The translations under genes were made by a program, and so were the position numbers. From Caulifigura coniformis (lineage in GTDB: Bacteria > Planctomycetota > Planctomycetia > Planctomycetales > Planctomycetaceae), in contig NZ_CP036271.1 of assembly GCF_007745175.1 (NCBI RefSeq), positions 2,314,154-2,378,153 on the forward strand: DNA of 64,000 bases, in the 5' to 3' direction. The notes beneath the pieces were generated by a model. That model made no database searches. It worked only from the letters and a program-made list of their open reading frames with translations, and was not told where the DNA came from. Below, piece after piece: positions 35,507 to 43,748 of the stretch. The stretch's first letter is position 1, and each line of letters begins with the position of its first letter.

Positions 35507-36325
35507 CTAGATGCCCGATGAGCTGATCAGGATGTTGAGGGCCTTGTCCGTCCTGGTCTTGTCGTAGTCGCAGCTGCCGTTCAGGCCTTGGCTCGCATGC
35601 CAAGCCGGGCAGCTGTAACTCGTGGGATTCCAGACGCTCGGCATGGGCATAAAGTAGTTGCCGCCAACAAAACCCGATTCGACTTTGCCGGTAATCGCCT
35701 TGCCGTCATCGATTTTGCTGTCAATGGCGAATCCCTCGGCAGGTGTGTAGGCCGTTGGCGACGAGTTCAGGATAGTCGGCCCCCCGGAGGTGATTCCCAG
35801 ATAATAATAATGGCCTCCGATGGTATAGCATGCCGCGCCGACGCTATTGCACTTGGCCTGGATCATGAATTTGAACGAAGGTGTTGACTTCAACGCAGGG
35901 AGCACCGAAGCGTTGGCGCCTGTTGTACTGAAGGGTAACGCCGGGCTCAGACCCGCACGGGCCATCTGGTCCATGGCAAATGACGTCTCGTTGTTGCTAA
36001 ACGAGCCATTCCTGAAAACGGTTCCGGGCGTGCCTGTATTGAAACCGATGACCCCATCGCCATTGCCTTCCTCGTTCCAGGCAAGGCCTGTAAAGAAGCG
36101 TTCGGGTTGCACGCAATCGCCCGGCAGACATCCGTATTTCGTTTTGAACGTCTGGACATTCTGGTCAAACTGCTGGATCAGGCTGATGTCCGCACGTAGC
36201 TTGGAAACGGTGATCAGTTCCCTCCCCACCACGATTCCACCGATGATGAGCGCGACGATCACCAGCACAATCGACAGCTCGACGAGTGTGAAGGCGGCGT
36301 GACGGTGGTGATCAGGGTGAGCCAT
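35507..36325 (-). CDS. Prepilin/pseudopilin-like protein 2
   Basis: 272 residues from ATG 36325 (MAHPDHHRHAAF). The N-terminal helix is AFTLVELSIVLVIVALIIGG: the residue before the cleavage site is Ala instead of the usual Gly, which may alter processing. The globular domain has TFKTKYGCLPGDCVQ, EGNGDGVIGF and several Cys that could form disulfides. It resembles the gene at 32633 but is more AT-rich, which hints at separate acquisition. Confidence 0.75.
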   Translation of the reverse strand: MAHPDHHRHAAFTLVELSIVLVIVALIIGGIVVGRELITVSKLRADISLIQQFDQNVQTFKTKYGCLPGDCVQPERFFTGLAWNEEGNGDGVIGFNTGTPGTVFRNGSFSNNETSFAMDQMARAGLSPALPFSTTGANASVLPALKSTPSFKFMIQAKCNSVGAACYTIGGHYYYLGITSGGPTILNSSPTAYTPAEGFAIDSKIDDGKAITGKVESGFVGGNYFMPMPSVWNPTSYSCPAWHASQGLNGSCDYDKTRTDKALNILISSSGI

Positions 36326-36374
36326 TCGCCGACAATAGTCGGAACAGCTTAAAGACTCGTTAACCATAGCCCGG

Positions 36375-36524
36375 TTACACGAAGCCGCAGCGGAAACGGA
36401 ACTCCCTCGCCTTCTTCAGACGCTGACGGTCCTGCCATTGCTCGAACGCAATCGTCGCCCCTTCGATCGCGATGCGCTCGATCAGTTCGTCTTCGGGCAG
36501 TTGGGAATCGGTGAAGTCCAGCAT
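36375..36524 (-). CDS. Small hypothetical protein
   Basis: 49 residues from ATG 36524 (MLDFTDSQLPEDELIERIA), acidic then basic. The ribosome-binding site is weak. It may be a real small gene upstream of the pilin-like gene, but nothing identifies it. Confidence 0.3.
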   Translation of the reverse strand: MLDFTDSQLPEDELIERIAIEGATIAFEQWQDRQRLKKAREFRFRCGFV

Positions 36525-36601
36525 GGGACCATTGTCCCTACCAGAGACCGGCATGACCGGCAATCAATTACCGCGCAAGCTCCCGTTCGGCGGAGCGAGA
36601 T

Positions 36602-37009
36602 CTAGGGCGTGATCGAGTCAATCACGACTAGCCGGTCATCATCTGAGAACTGATCCAGCTGCGGTGATTCCTGGATGAAGGTCACCTTGTGCCGGCACAG
36701 GCCTTCAAAGAGTTTCACGCCCGGCTTCACCTCTGCGTTCAGGTTCCGTCCCTCGATCTTGAACCGGTCGCCGGCAAAGGTGAGGAAGAGCCCCTGGGAA
36801 GGGTTGAACTCGATTTTCTGGAGGTAGGCATAAGGCAGTGCGGTGATGTTGCCGTTTCTGCGGCGAAGCTCCAGCGCAATGGCACGGTCACGGAGGCCCC
36901 GCAGCCAGCCGAAGGCGACATGATCGTCGATCGCCCCCTCGGGATCGGACGGGGCTGTGCCCACGTCGCCCTTCGGCCTGAACCTGGCAAGGATGTCGGC
37001 CTCAGCCAT
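36602..37009 (-). CDS. Hypothetical protein overlapping the relaxase end
   Basis: 135 residues starting MAEADILARFRPKGDVG, overlapping the relaxase stop by 8 bp, so translation is coupled. Beta-rich (YLQKIEFNPSQGLFLTF; GDRFKIEGRNL). Conserved placement after MobF relaxases is plausible, suggesting a transfer role; no family recognised. Confidence 0.6.
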   Translation of the reverse strand: MAEADILARFRPKGDVGTAPSDPEGAIDDHVAFGWLRGLRDRAIALELRRRNGNITALPYAYLQKIEFNPSQGLFLTFAGDRFKIEGRNLNAEVKPGVKLFEGLCRHKVTFIQESPQLDQFSDDDRLVVIDSITP

Positions 37010-39620
37010 GGCTCAGCTCCAGCTCACGTTCCCTTGGTCGCTGCGGCTCGCGGATGGCGTCCGGCGAGAAACCGCGACCGCCGCTCACCAGCTCGATGGC
37101 ACTCATCCGCTCGTCTGACTTCCGGACGGCCGCCAGGAACTCTTGGCGATTGTCCACGTAGAAGACCGCCGACCGCTTTCCGCGGCTGGCCGAGACGTAG
37201 AACTGCCGCTGGTTGCTGGCTGCCTGCGAATCCCACGACTGGGCGACGAAGACGCGATCGGCATCCGCTCCCTGAGAGGCGACGGAGGTATGTACATAGC
37301 CCAGCGCGAGATGCGAATACTCCCGGGAGATGGTCCCCTTGTCCGTGACCAGATCCCCCTGCCCGTTGAACGCACGGACGCGGACCAGGTCGCCGTTATT
37401 GATCGCCCGGCCTTCGACCGTCCTGCCGTTCTTCGTGACGCGGAGCAGCTCGCCTTCGGCAATGCGGAGCGTCCGCTGCCGGTACACCTGAAACCGTGCG
37501 GCCTGATCCGCCGGCAGATGCTCCCGGTCAACCCGCACCTGCTGTCCTTTCCGGACGCCCTTCGCGTTCTGGTGATACACCAGCACGTCGGAGGGCTGGT
37601 AGTTGCTCGCGTCGCGGCGCTCGGCCTCGGTGAGGTTGGCATTCACGAGCACGGAAATCGTCTGCTCGTCCCGGCCGAGGAGTCCGGCCTCCTTCAGCCC
37701 GTCGCGGATCTCGCTCGTGACCCTGGCCCCTTCGACATGGGTCGGGGCGATGACAAGCGCCGTCTCGCCGAGCTTGACCGTGGCGAGATAATCCGCCGCC
37801 AGCTGCCGGTAGCGGTCCTGTGTGGGAATTTCACGGATCCAGTCCAGCGCATCGAGCTTCCGGAACCCCGCCACGCTGTTGCCCTCGCTCAGATCCCGGA
37901 TCGCCTGCTTGTAGTCTGTCCGCTCCTGCCGCTGGATCTCGGTGATGCTGGCAGGCTTCAGTCCCGCCTCGTCCTCCAGCAGGCGGAGCGCGTCACCGCG
38001 TTCAACACTGCCATGCTGCCGCCGGTCGCCGGACAGGATGAGCCGGGCGTCGAGCCTGTCGGCAAGCTGGAAGATCCGGTTCATGGTCCGGGTGCCGATG
38101 AGGCCGGCCTCATCAACCCAGATGACCTGTCCTTTCAGCTGCTGCTGCAGCTTCTCGTTGCCAAGCAGCATGGCCACCGTATCCGCCTCGGCGAATCCCT
38201 TCTCTCGCAGCACGCCTCGGCTGGCCTTCGCGGGCGGTGCGAACGCAAACACCCGGTGGCCGTTCGACTCCAGCGCCTCTTTCGCTTCCTCCATCATCGT
38301 GGTTTTGCCGACACCGGCCGCCCCGCGGATCAGGACGACGCGGTCGCGTGACTTCAGCACATGCTCGACGGCGTTCTTCTGCCCCTCATTGAGCCAGCTG
38401 CGCCGGAACTCGTACCGGCCGCTTCCGAGCGGCCGGTACATCCCTCGCCCGCTTCTCGCGAATCCGAGCATGGCCTGCTCTTCGGCGAGGATCTCGCGGG
38501 TGCTCACCAGCGTCCGTCCATCGCGGGCCGCAAACAGGAATCCCTGCCGGCGGTACTGGTCCTCGACCGCCTCGATCGAGGCCTTCCCGCCGGCCCGTTT
38601 GAACGCCTCAGCCAGAAGCCGGCGCTCATCGACCGTCGAGCTTCGCTCGAACAGATGATCGGCCGCGTTGATGACCGCTTCACGGGCGAGCTCGCGCTCC
38701 TCACGGACCCGTTCGCCGCCAAGCGAGATGGAAACGCGGGAAATGGCGTCCTGCTCCTCCGGCGAGAGTCTTGACGTCCACTCTTCGCGGAGCTGGTCCA
38801 GCGTCATATTCTTCGCCTTCCGGTTTCGCGTCTTGGCGCCAAGCTCGGCCTTGGCCTTGGGATCGGTAATGCCCTTGTCCCTGGCCTTCTGCTCGATCTC
38901 CGCCGTGCGGCGTGAGAACTTCCGGATGGTCTCGCCCGTGATGCCTTCAATCTCCCAGCCATCCTTCGTCCGCTCCGTGGCGAGGCCCAGCTCGCGGAGC
39001 TTCGATCCCATCCGGGCCTGGAACCGCGCCTCGAAATACGGTGCGTCGGCCTTGAGGTCTCCGACCTGGATCGCCTTCCAGCGCTTCTCTTCCGCGTCGA
39101 AGGTCGCGTTCATGACGAAGCAGTGGGCATGCAGCTGGGGATCGGGGACACCGTCCACCGGTCGTGAGGTCAGATGCACGTACTCGCCCCAGACGGCGTT
39201 GCCGGTGGTCCGGTCCTCGTCCCGGCCGCCTTTGCGGACCCGCGCCGCCACTTCCGATTCGATTTCGTCCATCGTCTCGCGAACGGAATCGCGGAAGGCA
39301 TCGAGCAGCCGCTCGTCGCCGGTAAGGCCGTAGACCAGGCTCACGCTCTTGGGCACGCTGAAGGTGAAGTCATAGCCGACCCGGCGTTCTTTCTTCTGCC
39401 GCGCGGTGAGCGTCTTTCCGGTCTCCGGGTTGATGTTGTCGCAGAGCGCATGCCAGTCCTTCTCATCGACCGTGCCGGACAGGCCAAGCAGCTGCGCTCC
39501 CTTCCCCCGCCATTTTCCGGCCAGCTCCTGCTCCTGGCCGTCGATGTAATAATCGGCCGACTTCGCCGTGAAGTAGGACTTGGCCTGGCTGGAATGGCTG
39601 GCTTCGGTGATGCGCAACAT
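37002..39620 (-). CDS. MobF-family conjugative relaxase-helicase
   Basis: 872 residues. It nicks oriT, stays covalently attached through a Tyr and unwinds DNA. N-domain: candidate nucleophiles Y16 and Y24/Y25 (KSYF, SADYY), KWRGKGAQLLGLSG, FTFSVPKSVSL, and the metal His triad region PQLHAHCFV (H164, H166). C-domain: RecD/TraI-type helicase with Walker A GAAGVGKTT (433-441), VIWVDEAGLI, ILSGDRRQ and the late QFYVSASRGK motif. It is shorter than F TraI (about 1,750) but normal for small MobF enzymes. Confidence 0.93.
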   Translation of the reverse strand: MLRITEASHSSQAKSYFTAKSADYYIDGQEQELAGKWRGKGAQLLGLSGTVDEKDWHALCDNINPETGKTLTARQKKERRVGYDFTFSVPKSVSLVYGLTGDERLLDAFRDSVRETMDEIESEVAARVRKGGRDEDRTTGNAVWGEYVHLTSRPVDGVPDPQLHAHCFVMNATFDAEEKRWKAIQVGDLKADAPYFEARFQARMGSKLRELGLATERTKDGWEIEGITGETIRKFSRRTAEIEQKARDKGITDPKAKAELGAKTRNRKAKNMTLDQLREEWTSRLSPEEQDAISRVSISLGGERVREERELAREAVINAADHLFERSSTVDERRLLAEAFKRAGGKASIEAVEDQYRRQGFLFAARDGRTLVSTREILAEEQAMLGFARSGRGMYRPLGSGRYEFRRSWLNEGQKNAVEHVLKSRDRVVLIRGAAGVGKTTMMEEAKEALESNGHRVFAFAPPAKASRGVLREKGFAEADTVAMLLGNEKLQQQLKGQVIWVDEAGLIGTRTMNRIFQLADRLDARLILSGDRRQHGSVERGDALRLLEDEAGLKPASITEIQRQERTDYKQAIRDLSEGNSVAGFRKLDALDWIREIPTQDRYRQLAADYLATVKLGETALVIAPTHVEGARVTSEIRDGLKEAGLLGRDEQTISVLVNANLTEAERRDASNYQPSDVLVYHQNAKGVRKGQQVRVDREHLPADQAARFQVYRQRTLRIAEGELLRVTKNGRTVEGRAINNGDLVRVRAFNGQGDLVTDKGTISREYSHLALGYVHTSVASQGADADRVFVAQSWDSQAASNQRQFYVSASRGKRSAVFYVDNRQEFLAAVRKSDERMSAIELVSGGRGFSPDAIREPQRPRERELELSHG

Positions 39621-39670
39621 GCTGGCACTCTATGCAGCATGAAACGCGAGAAACGTCAATCATTTATCGC

Positions 39671-39770
39671 CTGTCACGACTTGTCCCGAATTGGCACAGT
39701 CTGTCACAGTCAAAGGAGTTTCAATTGGTTAACACCGGACGGTGCGGTGATAGGGCCCCGGCCCTATCAA
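39671..39770. other. oriT: Candidate oriT region
   Basis: Upstream of the relaxase gene, CTGTCAC repeats lie at 39671 and 39701, followed by CACCG-GACGGTG-CGGTG and the perfect hairpin GATAGGGCC-CC-GGCCCTATC (39751-39770). MobF oriT sites are normally beside the relaxase gene and contain inverted repeats near the nick. The nick site cannot be assigned by eye. Confidence 0.45.
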
Positions 39771-39907
39771 TTCCGCCAATGGCCTGCGAATGAACCTCCA
39801 GGCCTTTGACCTCAGCCCTGGCACGTCCCACAATCCCCGGCTTCGCATGCAAGACCGGAGCCGTTGCGGCCATCCGGTCCTATCCCCGTTCACTGCAAGG
39901 AACCCTC

Positions 39908-40255
39908 ATGGCCAAGAAAGCCGCCGCCGGTAACAAGAGCCAGGCGATCCGCGACGCCCTCGCCGCCCATCCCGACAAGTCGCCGAAGGACATCGCCGAC
40001 CTTCTGACCGAACAGGGCTTCAAGCTGAACGCCCAGTATGTTTCGACCATCAAGAGCAACATGAACCGCAAGGCCGGCGGCGGAGCCGTCCGCGTGATGC
40101 GGAAGAAGCCCGGCCGTCCCGGCCGCGGCGGTGCAGGCCTATCTACCTCGGGCGGCACGCTGGACGCGGCGCTTGCCCTGATCAAATCGGCCGGCGGGAT
40201 CGAGGAGGCAAGGAACGTGCTCGCCACGATCGAGCAGATCCGCTTGGCGTTCTGA
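39908..40255 (+). CDS. Small HTH-like conserved planctomycete protein
   Basis: 115 residues from ATG 39908 (AAGGA upstream). SQAIRDALAAHPDKSPKDIADLLTEQGFKLNAQYVSTIKSN looks like a winged-helix or HTH module; then a Gly/Arg/Lys-rich linker and a helical tail (LIKSAGGIEEARNVLATIE). Proteins of this type are frequent in planctomycetes. Divergent from the relaxase across oriT, so it could regulate it. Confidence 0.65.
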   Translation: MAKKAAAGNKSQAIRDALAAHPDKSPKDIADLLTEQGFKLNAQYVSTIKSNMNRKAGGGAVRVMRKKPGRPGRGGAGLSTSGGTLDAALALIKSAGGIEEARNVLATIEQIRLAF

Positions 40256-40350
40256 TTCCCTCCATTCGCGAGCGGCGCCCTCGGGCCCGGCGCCGCGGCC
40301 GGGAAGACCGGGCTTCGAACAAACGGGCCGCCCGCCAGTTCGTCAACGCG

Positions 40351-40725
40351 ATGAACGAACTCCACGCCCGCTCCGCCTATATCTATGACGGCTGGGGAGT
40401 TGTCGGCACGCTCATCGACGGCAGCAAGGGCCGGATCACGTCCATGGCGGATGCCGTGATCCGGAGCCGTTCCCGCCTCCACTCCGCACCGGCGAAGAAG
40501 CTTCCCGCGGATCCCGAAAGAATGAATGGCAAACGTGCTGCCTGGGCCGACCTCGCCGTCACCGCCTTTCAAGCAGCGACCGGCACGGACGAGGAAGACG
40601 CGCTGGGCGACCTACTTGCCGACCTCATGCATTGGGCCGACCGCGCCAACTACGACTTCGAGCTCGCCTTTAACCGGGCCCAGGATCACTATGCCGCGGA
40701 GACCGGCGAAGGAGACGGCCAATGA
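40351..40725 (+). CDS. Hypothetical protein, start uncertain
   Basis: 124 residues from ATG 40351, or 67 residues from ATG 40522 (MNGKRAAWADLAVTAF). The C-terminal half is acidic and helical (DEEDALGDLLADLMHWADRA) and looks real; the N-terminal half may also be translated. It overlaps the next gene by 4 bases (ATGA). No family recognised. Confidence 0.5.
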   Translation: MNELHARSAYIYDGWGVVGTLIDGSKGRITSMADAVIRSRSRLHSAPAKKLPADPERMNGKRAAWADLAVTAFQAATGTDEEDALGDLLADLMHWADRANYDFELAFNRAQDHYAAETGEGDGQ

Positions 40726-41039
40726 CCCGGTTCGTCGAGCTTTCCGAAGAGGAGTTCGAGCGGCAGTTCAGCCTCGTTCCCAATCACCTGAATCCCAATG
40801 CCAGCTGGAGCTTCGACGATGCCCGCGGCTGCCTGTTCGAGACTTTCGGCGACGAGCTGGATTTCATCCGCAGCCAGCCGGCCGAGAATGTCTGGACGCT
40901 GGTCGACGGTGACGATGGCGACCTGTACCTGGTAAGCGGTGTCCACGTCGTGAACCGGATCGGCTACCTCGTGACGACCGAGTCGGTGGCTCTCGACATC
41001 CATGTCGAGGTCCGGTTTTCGATGGAACGCGAGGAGTGA
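40722..41039 (+). CDS. Hypothetical protein
   Basis: 105 residues, coupled to the previous gene by ATGA. An acidic alpha/beta protein (FVELSEEEFERQFSLVPN; VWTLVDGDDGDLYLVSG). Three small genes (39908, 40351, 40722) form an operon divergent from the relaxase, a place where transfer accessory genes often lie. Function unknown. Confidence 0.6.
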   Translation: MTRFVELSEEEFERQFSLVPNHLNPNASWSFDDARGCLFETFGDELDFIRSQPAENVWTLVDGDDGDLYLVSGVHVVNRIGYLVTTESVALDIHVEVRFSMEREE

Positions 41040-41329
41040 CGCCCCGCAACTCCGACCGCGCACAGGCCCGCCCCCTTCCGTCCGATAACGGCGGACGGGT
41101 GCCGGGCAGCGACGGCTCCGCTACGAGCTATTTGGGGCTCTTCGCTCCGCCAGAGGCGTTCCGGCCGACTGCACGGCGTCCTCACGGAGACCTCCTCAGG
41201 TCCCTAAAGGCATGCCCGATTCCGCGTCTGTTGACGAATGGAATAGAGCTTCGTCGCGGCCCTAAAGCCGCTTACTCAGCGAACTGACTGAAAATGAACC
41301 AGCAAAATGACTTTCAAGCAGACGTCTCC

Positions 41330-41345
41330 CCTAAGCGTGCTTAGG
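41330..41345. promoter_or_regulatory. Perfect palindrome just before the 8-bp array
   Basis: CCTAAGC-GT-GCTTAGG, 7-bp arms around GT, 12 bp before the first array unit. A second hairpin, GCGGC-CCTAAA-GCCGC, lies near 41258-41273. No other feature seen in 41040-41329. Confidence 0.45.
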
Positions 41346-41357
41346 ACGCCTTTCACC

Positions 41358-41689
41358 GTGAAAGAAGGAAGGAAAGCCTTCATGAAAGGTGGAAAGACTG
41401 CCGGAAAGAAAGCATGTCAGACTGACAGAAAGAAAGACGGAAAGAACGACAGATTGACGGACGTCTGTCATGACAGATTGCCAGCATGATGGAATGACGG
41501 AAAGCCTGAAAGCTGTCTTGCTTGCCAGCGGTCTTGCTGTCCAGATTGCATGATTTCTTTCACGACATATTGCCACGTTGCCAGCGTGCTGGCTTGCCAG
41601 AACTCTGGCCCTCCGGATTGCCAGACTGATGGCCGTCTGGCTCTCCAGCATGCAGGAAATAATGCTTGCCAGATTGCCAGAACCGCGCT
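41358..41689 (+). repeat. parC: Degenerate 8-bp phased array, candidate partition centromere
   Basis: About 41 contiguous 8-bp units plus one 4-bp half-unit (41518-41521) run up to 11 bp before the parA start. By hand count, position 3 is G in 31/41, position 7 is G in 34/41 and position 8 is A or C in 38/41; consensus N-T-G-M-C-R-G-M. TTGCCAGA-type units dominate the second half (41478-41681) and GGAAAGA/TGACAGA types the first. Short phased repeats before a parA with a small RHH partner are typical of ParG- or omega-type centromeres. Confidence 0.7.
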
Positions 41690-41700
41690 AGGTTCGGCCC

Positions 41701-42372
41701 ATGATTATCGTCGTCGCGAACTCAAAAGGTGGTGTGGGCAAGTCAACGCTGGCTGTCCATCTGGCTGCCTGGCTGCATTCCCAGGGTCACCGTGTAACTC
41801 TCGCGGATTGCGACACACAGCACTCTTCATCTGAATGGATCAAAGAGGCCGCTCCCGAGGTTCAGGTCGTGCGGCTGGATGACGCCAAAGAGATACTCGA
41901 CCAGCTGCCGCTACTCGACCAGGAAACGGACTTCGTCATTGCCGACGGTCCGGGCAGCCAAACGGAGACCAGCCTGGCACTTCTTCTGCGGGCTGAACTG
42001 GCAATCGTGCCGTGCAAAGCCTCCATGCTGGAGGTGAGGGCGCTCGCAAAAGCCACCGACGTTCTTCGTCAGGCCCAGGACATCCGAAAGGGGCTTCCTT
42101 CGGCCGTGATCGTGCTCAGCATGATCGGGAAGAACTACCGCCTCACGCAGGACATGAAGGACGCCGCGGCGGCACTGAAGCTTCCGCTCGCCAAATCCGC
42201 AATGACGCTCCGGCAGATCTACGCCGACGCGCCGGGTCAGGCAAAAGTTGTCTGGCAGATGGGTTCGCGCGCCAAGGAGGCGGCCGACGAGGTGCAGCAG
42301 ATTTTCCATGAGATCCTGCCGAAGGCTGCGATCCGCAAACCGGCGAAAAGGCCGGGGACCAACGCAGCGTAG
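41701..42372 (+). CDS. parA: ParA/ParF-type partition ATPase
   Basis: 223 residues, no N-terminal HTH, so type Ib (ParF-like). The deviant Walker A is NSKGGVGKSTLAVHLA with the signature Lys, LADCDTQHSSS is the A' motif and DFVIADGPGS the Walker B. It forms ATP-driven patterns on the nucleoid and moves plasmid copies through a centromere-bound partner. It is followed after 8 bp by the small gene at 42381, and preceded by the phased array. Confidence 0.93.
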   Translation: MIIVVANSKGGVGKSTLAVHLAAWLHSQGHRVTLADCDTQHSSSEWIKEAAPEVQVVRLDDAKEILDQLPLLDQETDFVIADGPGSQTETSLALLLRAELAIVPCKASMLEVRALAKATDVLRQAQDIRKGLPSAVIVLSMIGKNYRLTQDMKDAAAALKLPLAKSAMTLRQIYADAPGQAKVVWQMGSRAKEAADEVQQIFHEILPKAAIRKPAKRPGTNAA

Positions 42373-42380
42373 GAGGGACC

Positions 42381-42689
42381 ATGGCCGACCGCAGATCACT
42401 CGTTGAGGGACTGAAGCAGACACCGGCAGTCGACCCGGAAATCGAGCGCCAGTTTGTCTTCCGGAACAAGACGCAGAAGCCGGCAGAACCGAAAGAACAA
42501 GCGCCCGCCAAGCCTGCTCGTGCTTTAGCTCGTACGCCGCTCAGTACCAGGATTCGGGCCGATCTGTCAGCAGCGTTGAAACGAGCCTCACTGGAGCGGG
42601 AGCTCAACGGCATTGAGCCTTACTTCATCGGAGACATCCTCGATGAAGTGCTGGAGCCTTGGCTTAGGAACAACGGCTACATCACCTGA
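42381..42689 (+). CDS. Candidate ParG-like RHH partition partner
   Basis: 102 residues with GGAGGG before the ATG. The first 45 residues are charged and Pro/Ala rich (probably flexible, with Arg/Lys that could stimulate the ATPase). The C-terminal part, PLSTRIRADLSAALKRASLE then IGDILDEVLEPWLRNNGYI, has strand-helix-helix layout of RHH proteins. The size, order and position match parG or omega genes. Assignment rests on context and weak fold pattern. Confidence 0.6.
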   Translation: MADRRSLVEGLKQTPAVDPEIERQFVFRNKTQKPAEPKEQAPAKPARALARTPLSTRIRADLSAALKRASLERELNGIEPYFIGDILDEVLEPWLRNNGYIT

Positions 42690-42695
42690 TCACCG

Positions 42696-43739
42696 TTACG
42701 GGTGAGGACTTCGCTCAGCCCGCTTCTTGCAGAATCCAATGAACGCCGCTTCGGGATCCCGCGGCGGTTCCGTGAGCCATTCCCTCCATTCCCGTTCCAG
42801 GAAGTAAACATCCCAGCCAGGGGCGACGCTCCGGGCATGGTTGTAGACCTCCGGATCGAGGCCGCGAAGCGGAATCTGCTCGAATGGCAGCTCGGGCGAG
42901 GGGACGCTGCCGCGGCTCCGGAACGTGACGATGTCGCTGTCGTCGAGCATCACGGAATAGTCAGGCATGTGCCCGAACTTCTGGTCCTCTTCCACGATAT
43001 TTGAGACCAGCCGGCGGAACTCCTTTTCTGTCGAGCAGGAACCGCATTTGTGCTGGAGACGCTGCAGAGAGATCTTCCACTCCTGCTGCTTGCCGCAATG
43101 CTTGCGGGCGAGCTCGTACATGCGGCGTTCCAGCGGCTTCCGCAACCGAAAATAGTCCCGGTGCAGCGTCAGCACCTCCTGGGACTGGATTGCGTTGAAC
43201 ACCCAATCCGAGAGCTTGATCTCGACTTCCTGCATCCGGCCTTCGCGGGTTTCCCGGACGACTTTCGCCCGCTCGATCAGGCCAAACACTTCGAATGTCT
43301 CCGTGCCGCCGGTCACGATGTTCGTGCTGATCTGCGTACCGCGAAGCCGCTCCAGGGCCGCTTTCAGCGCCGTGTAGCCTTCGCCGCTGGTTACGCGATT
43401 TGTCGCGCGCAGGAGATCGTGTGCCTTGAACCGGACGACGGAGGAAAGGGGCTTTCCGTCGTTCAGGGACGCCATGAGCTGTGAAATGCAGTAGATCAGG
43501 ATGTCGCGGTCGTGGACGGTCGCCAGGCCTTGCGCCGAAGGCGCAATCTCGATGAACACCGATCCGTGCTCGTAGCGTCTCGTGCGGTGGTCCGGCTTCG
43601 TCGAAAGTGAGAAGATGGGGTGCTCCATCGACGCCATGTCGCCCTTGGGAGCAGCATCCAGAATGTCGCAGGAGAAGAAGTCCGGCGCCGCACGACGGTC
43701 GGGGAGAAGAGGGGAGCGACTGCGAACTTCCTGGGTCAT
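42696..43739 (-). CDS. repA: Plasmid replication initiator protein (RepA/RPA family)
   Basis: 347 residues from ATG 43739. FFSCDILDAAPKGDMASMEHPIFSLSTKPD-like block (read as FFSCDILDAAPKGD, then ASMEHPIFSLST) is the hallmark of the RepA/RPA initiators of broad-host iteron plasmids. Two winged-helix regions follow (LKAALERLRGTQIST; LSDWVFNAIQSQEVLTLHRDY region). It should bind the nine iterons that begin 10 bp upstream of its start, giving origin melting and autoregulation. Convergent with parA and its partner. Confidence 0.9.
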   Translation of the reverse strand: MTQEVRSRSPLLPDRRAAPDFFSCDILDAAPKGDMASMEHPIFSLSTKPDHRTRRYEHGSVFIEIAPSAQGLATVHDRDILIYCISQLMASLNDGKPLSSVVRFKAHDLLRATNRVTSGEGYTALKAALERLRGTQISTNIVTGGTETFEVFGLIERAKVVRETREGRMQEVEIKLSDWVFNAIQSQEVLTLHRDYFRLRKPLERRMYELARKHCGKQQEWKISLQRLQHKCGSCSTEKEFRRLVSNIVEEDQKFGHMPDYSVMLDDSDIVTFRSRGSVPSPELPFEQIPLRGLDPEVYNHARSVAPGWDVYFLEREWREWLTEPPRDPEAAFIGFCKKRAERSPHP

Positions 43740-43748
43740 GTGACGACA

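Noticed and set aside
40351-40521. N-terminal part of the 40351 frame as a separate gene
   Set aside because: No stop or second ribosome-binding site separates it clearly; kept as uncertain start of one gene.
41307-41651. Open frames on both strands across the 8-bp array
   Set aside because: Both owe their low-complexity composition to the 8-bp repeats; no ribosome-binding site or homology. An 8-bp period is not a multiple of 3, so the repeat is not coding-driven.
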